NCBI RefSeq assembly: GCF_024171925.1
Contig: NZ_JAMTCO010000014.1
Span: 198,042-262,041, forward strand
Length of the DNA stretch: 64,000 nt
From: Actinokineospora diospyrosa
GTDB lineage: Bacteria > Actinomycetota > Actinomycetes > Mycobacteriales > Pseudonocardiaceae
Reading direction: 5' to 3'
Of this stretch, positions 9,593 to 17,585 are shown piece by piece (the stretch's first letter is position 1; each line of letters begins with the position of its first letter). A model generated the notes under the pieces. It was not told the DNA's origin and searched no databases. It saw nothing but the letters and a program-made list of their open reading frames with translations. The position numbers were made by a program, and so were the translations under genes.

Positions 9593-10054
9593 CCTTCCGG
9601 CCAGCTGCTTGCCTTGTGTGGCAACGAAAGCAGCTGACCGGAGGCTTTGTGATCAGACGTACGTCATGTCGTGTGGGAGATGCGCGTCTGGGAGGCGTCG
9701 TCCGTCCGGGGTGCCGTCCACGGTTCTCGCGCGACCGACCCGGGCGGTCAGTCGCGGCGCTGATCGCCCGATCGTCTGGTGTGGACTGATTACCGCCACG
9801 CCGGATTTCCCTTGCCCCATCGGCGAACCACGCGCGGCGCCAGTTCACCGCGCCTCGCCGCCCTTTCCGGAGGCCCTCCCCGTGCGGCCCCGCCCCCCGC
9901 CACACCACGGGGGGCGTCCCCGGTGCCAGTCTACCGGTGTTGGGGCGCGGGAGGGGGGTCGGCGGAAAGCTGTGGATGGGGCGGGGGGTTGTGGATAAGT
10001 GCGACCTGGGGATCTGGTCGGGGAGCGGGTGGGGTTCACCCGTTAGGGATGGTG
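9593..10054. other. Gene-free interval with DnaA-box-like pair
   Basis: No gene is supported here. Beyond the second hairpin, TGTGGATGG (9971-9979) and TGTGGATAA (9990-9998) are minus-strand DnaA-box-like sequences (CCATCCACA and TTATCCACA) whose starts are 19 bases apart. The same spacing occurs in the paired DnaA-box repeats later in the window. The long minus-strand frame crossing this interval is a high-GC shadow. Confidence 0.45.
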
Positions 10055-10432
10055 CTACGCCGGGCTGATGGCGACGCCGATGGTGCCCTTGGTGCCTCGG
10101 CGGAGGCGGCTGCCGCCGACGGTGAGCCAGCCGAGGATGCCGTACTTGCGCTGGATGAGGCGGCGGACCCGCTCGGAGTCGGGGTTGTCGAGGAGCCGGG
10201 CCGTGGCGGGCCTCGACTCGCCGAGCGGGTTTCCGCGCAGGTCGCACGGGCCGACCTCGACGCGGGGGTCGCGGCGGATGCGCTTGACCTTCCACGAGTC
10301 GCGGACCGTCCAGAAGACCAGGTCCGCGCCGTCGCCCGCGACCCACACCGGGGTGGCGACCGGGGTCCCGTCCCGCTTGAACGTGGTCACCAGCAGGTAC
10401 TTGCCCTCGCCCAGAGCGGTCCACGCGTCCAT
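10055..10432 (-). CDS. PPOX-class F420/FMN-dependent oxidoreductase
   Basis: A 125-residue split-barrel flavin/deazaflavin reductase-like protein. Family landmarks are YLLVTTFKRDGTPVATPVWV near residues 12-31, WTVRDSWKVKRIRRDPRVEV near 41-60 and ESRPATARLLD. In actinobacteria such proteins typically bind F420 or FMN and reduce quinones, biliverdin or other conjugated substrates; the substrate here cannot be told. It is last of three minus-strand genes with the ArsR regulator and SRPBCC protein. A TAGCCT hexamer formed on the upstream gene's TAG stop lies six bases before the ATG, so it may also be transcribed separately. Confidence 0.85.
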   Translation of the reverse strand: MDAWTALGEGKYLLVTTFKRDGTPVATPVWVAGDGADLVFWTVRDSWKVKRIRRDPRVEVGPCDLRGNPLGESRPATARLLDNPDSERVRRLIQRKYGILGWLTVGGSRLRRGTKGTIGVAISPA

Positions 10433-10438
10433 CCGGCC

Positions 10439-10444
10439 AGGCTA
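10439..10444 (-). promoter_or_regulatory. Putative -10 box overlapping the SRPBCC gene stop
   Basis: Minus-strand TAGCCT starts with the TAG stop of the preceding SRPBCC gene and is six bases from the ATG of the oxidoreductase, matching the arrangement at soxR and priA. Confidence 0.35.
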
Positions 10445-10918
10445 GCCCAGTGTCGCCAGGAGCTCGCCGAGCCGGTCGTAGGAGTCGCGCACGCCGTGCT
10501 CCATGCCGCTGGCGAGGAACTCGTCGCGGCTCTCGACCGAGAAGCCGACGCTGATCGAGTGCACCGTCGTCTTGCCGTCGACCTCGGTGAAGGTCACCCG
10601 CTCCAGCGCGACCTGCCCCGGCGCGCCCTCGAACTCGAAGGTCTGCACGAAGCCGTCCTCGACCGACGGGGTGCCGTGGAAGGTGCCGCGGAAGTGGTAC
10701 TCGCCGCCCTCGGGGTCGAGGTGGGTGTAGCGGTAGCCGCCCCCGTGGCGCAGGTCCCAGTGGTCGACCTTCATGGTCAGCCTGCGCGGGCCGAGCCACT
10801 GCGCGACCAGGTCCGGCTCGGTGTAGGCGCGGAACACCAGCGCGGCGGGGGCGTCGAAGTCGCGGGTGATCTCGACGTACGGGCTGCCGGGCTCGGCGGT
10901 GATCACGGTCTCGCTCAT
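10442..10918 (-). CDS. SRPBCC (AHSA1-like) domain protein
   Basis: A 158-residue START/Bet v1-fold protein of the AHSA1/CalC type. Seen are YVEITRDFDAPAALVFRAYT near the N-terminus, the family motif QWLGPRRLTMKVDHWDLRHG, GGEYHFRGTFH and a final amphipathic helix HGVRDSYDRLGELL. Members bind hydrophobic ligands; those beside ArsR regulators are common in actinobacteria but their ligand is rarely known. The ATG overlaps the stop of the ArsR gene by four bases, so the two are translated together. Confidence 0.9.
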   Translation of the reverse strand: MSETVITAEPGSPYVEITRDFDAPAALVFRAYTEPDLVAQWLGPRRLTMKVDHWDLRHGGGYRYTHLDPEGGEYHFRGTFHGTPSVEDGFVQTFEFEGAPGQVALERVTFTEVDGKTTVHSISVGFSVESRDEFLASGMEHGVRDSYDRLGELLATLG

Positions 10919-11244
10919 GTGTCCTTCTCCTGTAGTTCGGTGAGCAGGTCGTCGAGGCGGTCGTGGCTCTCCCGCCAGTACGCGCGGTAGTCGCCCAGCC
11001 AGTCGCGGGCCGCGCGCAGCGGCTCGGCCCGCAGGTGGCTCAACCGGGCGGTGGCCCGCCGGGTCCTGGTGATCAGCCCGGCCTGTTCGAGCACCTTCAG
11101 GTGCTTGGACACCGCGGGCTGCGACATCGCGAACGGCTCGGCCAGTTCGGCCACCGTCGCCTCACCGTCGCGCAACCGCGCCAGGATCGCCCGGCGCGTC
11201 GGGTCGGCGAGGGCGGCGAAGACCGCGCTGAGCTGGTCGACCAT
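10915..11244 (-). CDS. ArsR-family transcriptional regulator
   Basis: A 109-residue winged-helix repressor: ALADPTRRAILARLRDG, VAELAEPFAMSQPAVSKHLK as recognition helix-turn-helix, and RTRRATARLSHLRAEPL as the wing region. There is no CxC metal-binding pair, so it is not a classical arsenic/zinc sensor; this subgroup usually pairs with SRPBCC proteins, as here. I start at ATG 11244 (VDQLSAVFAAL follows), with GGAGG about ten bases upstream; the frame continues to 11382 but that extension overlaps the promoter region facing phoD. It likely autoregulates its operon. Confidence 0.92.
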   Translation of the reverse strand: MVDQLSAVFAALADPTRRAILARLRDGEATVAELAEPFAMSQPAVSKHLKVLEQAGLITRTRRATARLSHLRAEPLRAARDWLGDYRAYWRESHDRLDDLLTELQEKDT

Positions 11245-11390
11245 CCCCGATCCGCCTCCATAACCATTTCGTTCTGAAACCAACGAGTTAAGAATGCGGG
11301 ACGACCGCGCCCGAGTCAAGGGCGAGTTCTGACGATGTTCACCCCGGCGGTAGCTGTGACACTTACCTTCCCGGTGTATCACTGTCAGGC

Positions 11391-13079
11391 GTGACTCCCA
11401 CTGGGTCTACCCCCACCACGCCCGCCCTGGACATGCCCACCCCCACCGCCCCCACCACGCCGAACCGCCGCGTCTTCCTGAAGTCCTCGGCCATCGCCGG
11501 TGGCGCCCTGCTGGTGCCCGCCGCCCTCGCCGGGACCGCGTCCGCCGCCGCCGTGCCCCAGTTCGCGCACGGCGTCGCCTCCGGTGACCCGCTGCCCGAC
11601 GGCGTCCTGCTCTGGACCCGCGTCACCCCCACCCCCGAGGCCACCCCCGGCTCGGGCGCGGGCCCGACCGTCGAGGTCCGCTGGGAGGTGGCCACCGACG
11701 CCGGGTTCGCCGCCGTCGTCCAGTCCGGCGCCGCGACCACCGGCCCCGACCGCGACCACACCGTCAAGGTCGCCGCCGCGGGCCTGGCCGCCGGGACCGC
11801 CTACTACTTCCGGTTCACCCTCGACGGCGTGCGCTCGGCCACCGGCCGCACCCGCACCGCCCCCGCCGCCAACGCCGACGTCAGCAAGCTGCGGCTGGGC
11901 CTGGTGTCCTGCTCCAACTGGCAGGCGGGCTACTTCTCCGCCTACCGCCACCTCGCCGCCCGCGCCGACCTCGACGGCGTCCTGCACGTCGGCGACTACC
12001 TGTACGAGTACCAGGCGGGCGGCTACGGGGCCCGCGGCGTCACCATCCGCCCGCACGTCCCGGCGAACGAGATGCTGTCCCTTTCGGACTACCGCCGCCG
12101 CCACGCGCAGTACAAGACCGACCCGGACCTGCAGGCGCTGCACGCGGCCCAGCCCTGGTTCATCACCTGGGACGATCATGAATACGCCAACGACACCTGG
12201 TCCGGCGGCGCGGAGAACCACCAGCCCGCCGAGGGTGACTGGAACGCGCGCAAGGCCGCCGCCCGGCAGGCCTACTTCGAGTGGATGCCGGTCCGCCAGG
12301 GCGCGGGCGGGGAGATCTACCGCCGCTTCCGCTGGGGTCGGCTCGCTGAACTGTCCCTTTTGGACCTGCGCAGCTACCGCTCGAAGCAGACCACCCCGTC
12401 CAGCGGCGACCCGGGCGACCCGAACCGCACCATCACCGGCGACCCGCAGATGAACTGGCTCAAGAGCGGACTCTCCGGCACCGACGCCAAGTGGAAGCTG
12501 GTCGGCAACTCGGTGATGATCACCCCGATCTCGCTGGGCAACGTCGAGTCGAGGTTCCTGGAGTCGCTGGGTTCCCTGCTGGGCCTGCCGATCGGCAGCG
12601 TCGCGGCCAACGCCGACGCCTGGGACGGCTACACCGCCGACCGCCAGGAGCTGCTCGGGCACCTGCGCGACAACCGGGTCAAGAACACCGTGTTCCTCAC
12701 CGGCGACATCCACTCCTCGTGGGGCGCCGAGGTCCCGATCGACCGGTCGAGCTACTGGTGGAACGGCAACTCCGTGGCCACCGAGTTCGTCACCACCTCG
12801 GTCACCAGCGACAACATCGACGACCTGCTCAAGGTCGAGCCGCGCACGCTCTCGGTCGCCGCCGAGGCCGCGCTGCACGTGGGCAACCTGCACGTGCGCT
12901 ACGTGGAACTCGACTCCCACGGCTACTCGGTCGTCGACGTCAACCCGCAGCGCGTGCAGACCGACTGGTACTACGTGGCCGACCGGCTCAGCCCGACCTC
13001 CGCGGTGCGCCACGCCAAGTCGCTGGCCACCGCCGACGGGTCGCAGAAGGTCAAGTCCGTGTCCGGCCCGGTCGTGTGA
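11391..13079 (+). CDS. phoD: Tat-exported PhoD-type alkaline phosphatase
   Basis: This 562-residue metallophosphoesterase should cleave phosphodiesters/monoesters outside the cell and help gain phosphate. The N-terminus carries a twin-arginine signal, NRRVFLKSSAIAGGALL, with an AxA-like site after TASAAA near residue 55. A PhoD N-terminal domain (FAHGVASGDPLPDGVLLWTR) leads into the catalytic domain with LHVGDYLYEYQ, ITWDDHEYANDTW and FLTGDIHSSWGAEV as Fe/Ca ligands. GTG 11391 follows the usual length; ATG 11433, just before the Tat motif, is a possible shorter start. It ends 21 bases before a convergent lipoprotein gene. Confidence 0.93.
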   Translation: MTPTGSTPTTPALDMPTPTAPTTPNRRVFLKSSAIAGGALLVPAALAGTASAAAVPQFAHGVASGDPLPDGVLLWTRVTPTPEATPGSGAGPTVEVRWEVATDAGFAAVVQSGAATTGPDRDHTVKVAAAGLAAGTAYYFRFTLDGVRSATGRTRTAPAANADVSKLRLGLVSCSNWQAGYFSAYRHLAARADLDGVLHVGDYLYEYQAGGYGARGVTIRPHVPANEMLSLSDYRRRHAQYKTDPDLQALHAAQPWFITWDDHEYANDTWSGGAENHQPAEGDWNARKAAARQAYFEWMPVRQGAGGEIYRRFRWGRLAELSLLDLRSYRSKQTTPSSGDPGDPNRTITGDPQMNWLKSGLSGTDAKWKLVGNSVMITPISLGNVESRFLESLGSLLGLPIGSVAANADAWDGYTADRQELLGHLRDNRVKNTVFLTGDIHSSWGAEVPIDRSSYWWNGNSVATEFVTTSVTSDNIDDLLKVEPRTLSVAAEAALHVGNLHVRYVELDSHGYSVVDVNPQRVQTDWYYVADRLSPTSAVRHAKSLATADGSQKVKSVSGPVV

Positions 13080-13100
13080 GTCCCCGGTGCCGCCCGCCGA

Positions 13101-14051
13101 TCACGCGGGCGGCACCACCGGCCAGATCTGCTCCGCCATCAGCACGGCTTGGGCGCAGGTGGCCGCGGTGTCGCGGGTGCCGCGCAGGGTCAGCGCGAGC
13201 GAGGCACTCTCCACCTGCCCGTCGGTACGCCCGGCCGGGCGCCCGTTGGTCGACAGGATGCAGGTGGAGTCGTTGCCGCTGGGGATGTCGAACTTCTCGG
13301 TTTGCCTGCCCGCCACGGTGATCATCGGGAACGGCGTGTGCAGCGACGGCGAGGTGAGTCCGAAGATCACCCGTGCCGTGCTCTGCGCGGGGTCCGACCA
13401 CTCGCAGGTGTGCTTGGCGGGCCAGGACTTGCGCGTCGGGAACGCCGCGACCGCGGCGGGCGGGACGACCGCGCACGGGTCCAGTGCCGCCATCGAGCCG
13501 GGCGCGAACGTGCTGTGCTTGACCACCTTCGGGTTCTTCCGCAGGCGCTGCAGCATCTTGTCGAAGCCCGTGGCGATCTGCGGGCACACGGCGGTGCCGC
13601 TGCCCTCGCCCGGTCGGAGCACGTGCACCGACAGCGCCGTGCCGTCGCCCAGGTGCAGCAGCCTGCCGCACGGGGCCATCGGACTGGAGTAGACCGAGGT
13701 GGTGAAGCCGTCCTTCTCCTCCGGTGTGGACACCGCGGCGAAGGCCTCGACCTTGTCGATCGCGCCGACGGTCACCGTCACCTGCCCGGTCCCGGTCGGC
13801 AGCGTCAGCGGGCACTCGTCCCAGGAACCGGAACCGATGATCTTCCCGCCGCCGAAGTCCGCTGGCTCGATCAGCGAGCACGGGTCCAGCGTCGGCAGAT
13901 CGCCGAGGATCTTCTTCACGTCGACCGGTGCGGGCTTGTAGTTCGGCACCGGTTTGGCCTTGTGCGGTGGTGGTGCGACCACCTGCGTGCAGCCGGACAC
14001 CGCCATCAGCACGGCGATCCCGAGCACGGCTAACCGACCTGGACGACCCAT
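13101..14051 (-). CDS. Lipoprotein with two DUF3558-like repeats
   Basis: The 316-residue product starts MGRPGRLAVLGIAVLMAVSGC with a clear lipobox (AVSGC). Two homologous halves follow, each opening with a LDPC motif: LDPCSLIEPADFG near residue 55 and ALDPCAVVPPAAVAAFP near 190. Each half has a CPL or CEW cysteine partner and a later cysteine, as in DUF3558-like sensor/lipoprotein domains. The start ATG 14051 is chosen because upstream residues in the frame are not signal-like. It is remotely similar in plan to the three cassette lipoproteins at 4.6-7.3 kb. Function unknown; probably cell-surface. Confidence 0.85.
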   Translation of the reverse strand: MGRPGRLAVLGIAVLMAVSGCTQVVAPPPHKAKPVPNYKPAPVDVKKILGDLPTLDPCSLIEPADFGGGKIIGSGSWDECPLTLPTGTGQVTVTVGAIDKVEAFAAVSTPEEKDGFTTSVYSSPMAPCGRLLHLGDGTALSVHVLRPGEGSGTAVCPQIATGFDKMLQRLRKNPKVVKHSTFAPGSMAALDPCAVVPPAAVAAFPTRKSWPAKHTCEWSDPAQSTARVIFGLTSPSLHTPFPMITVAGRQTEKFDIPSGNDSTCILSTNGRPAGRTDGQVESASLALTLRGTRDTAATCAQAVLMAEQIWPVVPPA

Positions 14052-14103
14052 GACTGCCCCCGAATGATCCTCGTGTCTCCACTCGGGAACGGATGGTAGG
14101 CGA

Positions 14104-14697
14104 TCACCCCGTGTACAGGACCAGACCATAGGCGCTGAGGGTGTGGCGGATCGGCAGGAAGTAGCTGGTGCCGCCAGAAGTGCAGTTCCCGGAGCCGCCG
14201 ACGATGACGCCTTGGGCCTGGTTGCCCGCCAGCACCGGGCCGCCCGCGTCACCGGGTTCGACGCACATGCTGGTGCGGGTCAGGCCGGTGACCGTGCCGC
14301 CGGGGTAGTTGACCGTCTGGTTCTTGGCCTGGACCACGCCGCAGCGCCAGCCGGTCGTCGGGCCGTAGCGGCAGACCTGCGCGCCGATCGCGGCCTCGGT
14401 GGCGCCCTTCACCACCGCCGTCGAGGCGGGACCGGTGCGCACCAGCGGCGTCGAGGTCGAGTCGGCTGGCGCGTCGACCACGCCGACCGGGGCGGTCGTC
14501 CCCGCGCAGGCCCCGGACGTGATGATCTTGCGGGCGCCCGCGGGGGTGCGCGCGTTGAAGCCGATCACGCAGACCTTGCCGTTGAGCACGATCCGGTCGC
14601 CGCCGACCAGGATCTGCCCCGCGGACGCCGTCGGTGCGGTGAGGACGATGAACGCGATGGCGCACAGCGCAGTGAGGAACCGTGCCGAGAACCGCAT
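14104..14697 (-). CDS. Secreted S1-type protease-fold protein lacking catalytic residues
   Basis: A 197-residue protein with signal peptide (residues 1-26, cleavage after PTASA) and a chymotrypsin-like S1 domain resembling streptogrisin-type peptidases: the N-terminal strand, ITSGAC at residues 59-64 where TAGHC is expected, paired cysteines (43/64, 109/119 and 145/172 are candidates) and EPGDAGGPVLAGNQAQGVI at 147-165. The catalytic His position is Ala63 and the Ser position is Ala151 (GDAGGP instead of GDSGGP). Both changes argue it cannot be a normal serine protease; binding or inhibition are possible roles. The reading frame is intact, so this looks like a maintained pseudo-enzyme rather than a decayed gene. 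Confidence 0.85.
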   Translation of the reverse strand: MRFSARFLTALCAIAFIVLTAPTASAGQILVGGDRIVLNGKVCVIGFNARTPAGARKIITSGACAGTTAPVGVVDAPADSTSTPLVRTGPASTAVVKGATEAAIGAQVCRYGPTTGWRCGVVQAKNQTVNYPGGTVTGLTRTSMCVEPGDAGGPVLAGNQAQGVIVGGSGNCTSGGTSYFLPIRHTLSAYGLVLYTG

Positions 14698-14788
14698 GGG
14701 AGCCGCCTTTCCCGGAAAGGGCAACACCCGACGGTACGGCCCGAACCGGACACACCGGAATCCGCTGATCGGACTAGGTCGTTCCCGT

Positions 14789-15514
14789 TCAGGCCGTCTG
14801 GCGCCGCAGTGTCCCCGCGCCGAGCCCGAGCGCGACCACGACGCAGCCCGCGACCACCACCAGGTCGCGCACCAGCGTGCCGTCGAAGTCCGCGGACCGG
14901 GTGACCCGGGTGAGGGCGTCGACGGCGTAGGACAGCGGCATCACGTCCGACAGCCACTCCAGCAACCAGCCCATCCGCTCCCGCGGCTGCAACAGCCCGC
15001 ACAGCAGGAACTGCGGCAGCACGAACAGCGGCATGAACTGGATCGCCTGGAACTCGCTGGTCGCGAACGCGCTCACGAACAGGCCCAACGCCATGCCCAG
15101 CAACGCGTCCAGGACCGCGATCAGCAGCAGTGTCCACACCGAACCGACGACCGACAAGCCCAGCCACAGCACGCTGACCACCGTCGCGATCCCGACCTGG
15201 ACGACCGCGATGGCGCCGAAAGCGATGGCGTAGCCCAGGATCAGGTCCAGCTTGCCCATCGGCATGGTCATCAGCCGCTCGAGGGTGGCGGTGGTGCGCT
15301 CGCGCAGGGTGGTCACCGAGGCGACCAGGAACATGATCACGAACGGGAAGACGCCGAGCAGCGCGGGCGCGGTGCGGCTGAAGGCGTGCTCGTCGTTGAA
15401 GACGAACCGCAGCAGGGTCATCAGCAGGGTCGGCACCAGGAGCAGCATCACGATGGTGCGCGGGTCGTGGCGCAGCTGGGTCAGCACCCGCCGCGCGGTG
15501 ACGGTCGCCTTCAC
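14789..15514 (-). CDS. ABC-2 type transporter permease
   Basis: A 241-residue integral membrane protein with about six hydrophobic spans. It begins VKATVTARRVLTQLRHDPRT and contains LRERTTATLERLMTMPMGKLDL, the conserved cytoplasmic motif of ABC-2 exporter permeases, and PLFVLPQFLLCGLL. The GTG start overlaps the ATP-binding gene's stop by four bases, so they are one operon. Such pairs export drugs, lipids or polyketides; the substrate cannot be inferred. The longer frame upstream overlaps the ATPase gene and is not coding for this protein. Confidence 0.92.
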   Translation of the reverse strand: MKATVTARRVLTQLRHDPRTIVMLLLVPTLLMTLLRFVFNDEHAFSRTAPALLGVFPFVIMFLVASVTTLRERTTATLERLMTMPMGKLDLILGYAIAFGAIAVVQVGIATVVSVLWLGLSVVGSVWTLLLIAVLDALLGMALGLFVSAFATSEFQAIQFMPLFVLPQFLLCGLLQPRERMGWLLEWLSDVMPLSYAVDALTRVTRSADFDGTLVRDLVVVAGCVVVALGLGAGTLRRQTA

Positions 15515-16224
15515 GCCGCCGCCCTCGCCAACCGCAGGAACGCCTGCTCCAGGTCCGCCTGCCCGGTCTCGGCGCGCAGGCCGTCCGGGGTGTCGTCGGC
15601 CAGGACCGCGCCCTCGCGCAGGAACAGCAGCCGGTCGCAGCGCGCGGCCTCGTCCATCACGTGGCTGGACACCACGAGCGTGGTCCCGGCCGCGGCGAGG
15701 CGGTGGAACAGGTCCCACAGGTCCTCGCGCAGCACCGGGTCCAGGCCGACCGTCGGCTCGTCGAGCACCAGCAGCTCGGGGGAGCCGAGCAGGGCGACGG
15801 CCAGGCTCGCCCGGCCGCGCTGACCGCCGGAGAGGCTGCCGACCAGCTGGCCCGCCCGGTCGGCGAGGTCGACCTCGGTGAGCACCCGGTCGACGTCGGC
15901 GGCGGGGGCGCCGAGCACGGCGGCGAAGTAGCGCAGGCACTCGGCGACGGTCAGGTCCGCGTAGACGGCGGGGTTCTGGGTGGCGTAGCCGACGCGCGAG
16001 CGCAGGGCCGGGTGGCCCGCGGGCCTGCCCAGCACCTCGACGGTCCCCTCGGCGACGAGCTGCACGCCGACGACGGCGCGCATCAGGGTGGTCTTGCCGC
16101 AGCCACTGGGGCCGAGGAGCCCGGTGACCGAGCCGCGCGGGATCTCGAACCCCACGCCGCGCAGCACGTCGCGGCCACCGCGGACGACCCGCAGCCCGGT
16201 GACGGTGACGACAGAATTAGCCAT
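15511..16224 (-). CDS. ABC transporter ATP-binding protein
   Basis: A 237-residue nucleotide-binding subunit for the permease at 14789. All motor motifs are present: Walker A GPSGCGKTT near residue 39, Q-loop in YATQNPAVYADLTV, signature SLSGGQ near 130, Walker B LLVLDEPTVGLDP and switch His in VVSSHVMDEA. A C-terminal extension DTPDGLRAETGQADLEQAFL is typical of DrrA-like exporters. The region before its ATG is short and AT-richer (TTTAATTCTGC), a likely promoter. Confidence 0.95.
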   Translation of the reverse strand: MANSVVTVTGLRVVRGGRDVLRGVGFEIPRGSVTGLLGPSGCGKTTLMRAVVGVQLVAEGTVEVLGRPAGHPALRSRVGYATQNPAVYADLTVAECLRYFAAVLGAPAADVDRVLTEVDLADRAGQLVGSLSGGQRGRASLAVALLGSPELLVLDEPTVGLDPVLREDLWDLFHRLAAAGTTLVVSSHVMDEAARCDRLLFLREGAVLADDTPDGLRAETGQADLEQAFLRLARAAA

Positions 16225-16324
16225 GCGTTTAATTCTGCGCGCGATGAGTTTCCCCCGTCAAGGTCTTCACCCGGTGCGTGCCAGGTCCTAGCGTGATCAC
16301 CCTCACCAAACCGGAGGTCCTCCG

Positions 16325-16843
16325 ATGCCCGCCGACTCCGCCCTGACCGCCCTCATCGACGAGTTGGGCAGGACCCCCTTGCGCGGCGACCCCGCCCCGG
16401 ACACCTTCCTCACCCGGCTGCGCGCCGCCATCGCCACCTGGGACTCGGCCATCGCCGACCTCGACGCCGGTGGCGCCGCCGCCGACGCCCTCGAACGCGT
16501 CCTCGCCGCCTTCGACATGGACGACGACTTCGCCACCCGCACCCGAGAAGCCCAAGAAATGGCCCGCCTCGACGTCAGCACGGCCGCGCACCGCTTCCTG
16601 GTCCTGCTGATCCCCCTGCGCCGCGAACTCGTCCGCGCCGACCACCGCGCCATCTCCCAACTCCGCCGGGCCGTGTCCCTGGAGAAACGCGCCCAAAGCC
16701 GCTGGCGCAGCCCAGACGGCCGCGCGGCGGCGATGGTGGATCGGGACCTGGAGTTGGAGGAGGTCCGGGTGAGCGCGAAGACGATGCTCGACCAGGCGGG
16801 TGAGGTGGCTGATCGGTTCGCTCGGTGGCGGGCGGGGGTTTAG
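16325..16843 (+). CDS. Hypothetical helical protein
   Basis: A 172-residue, largely alpha-helical soluble protein (MPADSALTALIDELGR ... DRFARWRAGV) with acidic and arginine-rich stretches, no signal peptide and no membrane span. GGAGG lies seven bases before the ATG. It is divergent from the ABC operon and convergent with a TetR gene. I do not recognise a family. Confidence 0.75.
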   Translation: MPADSALTALIDELGRTPLRGDPAPDTFLTRLRAAIATWDSAIADLDAGGAAADALERVLAAFDMDDDFATRTREAQEMARLDVSTAAHRFLVLLIPLRRELVRADHRAISQLRRAVSLEKRAQSRWRSPDGRAAAMVDRDLELEEVRVSAKTMLDQAGEVADRFARWRAGV

Positions 16844-16951
16844 CTCTCTGTCCCGTGGATTGGTTGCTGGCGGTGGATCTGCCCCAGAGTGCGAGGCGTG
16901 ATCACTGTGACAGCACGCGGAGCAGGCGGCTCGTCACCAAAGGAGAGAGGG

Positions 16952-17527
16952 CTAGTCCTTGGTGAGGTACAGCCGCAGGACTGGGGTTAGGAGGGCGACT
17001 ACTTCGTCGTCGGTGGCGGAGGCTAGGGGTTCTACCTTGATGATGTAGCGGACCAGGGCCAGGCCGACCAGGTGGGACGCGATGGCGGTGGCGCGCAGGC
17101 GGGGGATGCCGAGGGCTTCGGTGACCTTCGCGAGCATCGCGCGTTCCAGGAATTGGCGCAGCATCGCGGCCGCGGCTTCGCTGGTGGAGATCGAGCGGAT
17201 CAGGGCGTGCAGGGACTTCGACGACTCGGGGGCCGACCACAGGGTGAGGAACAGGCGGACCAGGCGTTCGGGGATCTCGTCGCGCGGGCCGGCCAGCAGG
17301 GTGGTGACCACCAGGTCCGGGTTGAGCGGGAGGTCGAGGGCGGCGGCGAAGACCTTCTCCTTGCTGCCGAAGAAGTGGTGCACCAGCGCCGGGTTGACGC
17401 CGGCGTCGGTGGCGATGGCGCGGATGGTGGCGCCCCGGTAGCCGTGCGCGGCGAACTGGGCGCGGGCGGCGGCGAGGATGTGCGCGCGGGTCTCGGTGGG
17501 GCCTGGTCGGCGGCCGCTCCTGGTCAT
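16952..17527 (-). CDS. TetR-family transcriptional regulator
   Basis: A 191-residue regulator: N-terminal HTH with [18 protein letters not shown] and [21 protein letters not shown] (residues 12-52), then a helical ligand domain with a C-terminal [10 protein letters not shown] region as in TetR_C_17-like proteins. ATG 17527 gives [18 protein letters not shown], the usual start. It is 58 bases from, and divergent to, hisF, so hisF's promoter lies between them and may be touched by this regulator; that is only positional. It resembles the TetR at 19045 in layout (both end in LTPVL/GPTLxRYLT), suggesting paralogues. Confidence 0.93.
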   Translation of the reverse strand: MTRSGRRPGPTETRAHILAAARAQFAAHGYRGATIRAIATDAGVNPALVHHFFGSKEKVFAAALDLPLNPDLVVTTLLAGPRDEIPERLVRLFLTLWSAPESSKSLHALIRSISTSEAAAAMLRQFLERAMLAKVTEALGIPRLRATAIASHLVGLALVRYIIKVEPLASATDDEVVALLTPVLRLYLTKD

Positions 17528-17572
17528 CTGGCTCCGTTTCGCCCGGTCACTCGGTCCAGTATCGCGGCCCCG

Positions 17573-17578
17573 TAGGCT
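17573..17578 (+). promoter_or_regulatory. Putative -10 box of hisF
   Basis: TAGGCT seven bases before the hisF ATG, identical in sequence and spacing class to hisH and priA. A leaderless start is likely. Confidence 0.55.
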
Positions 17579-17585
17579 CGGGGGC

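Noticed and set aside
9570..10799. A 409-codon minus-strand frame covering the post-priA gap
   Set aside because: Overlaps two real minus-strand genes in another frame and runs into Pro/Arg-rich low-complexity sequence; no start or domain.
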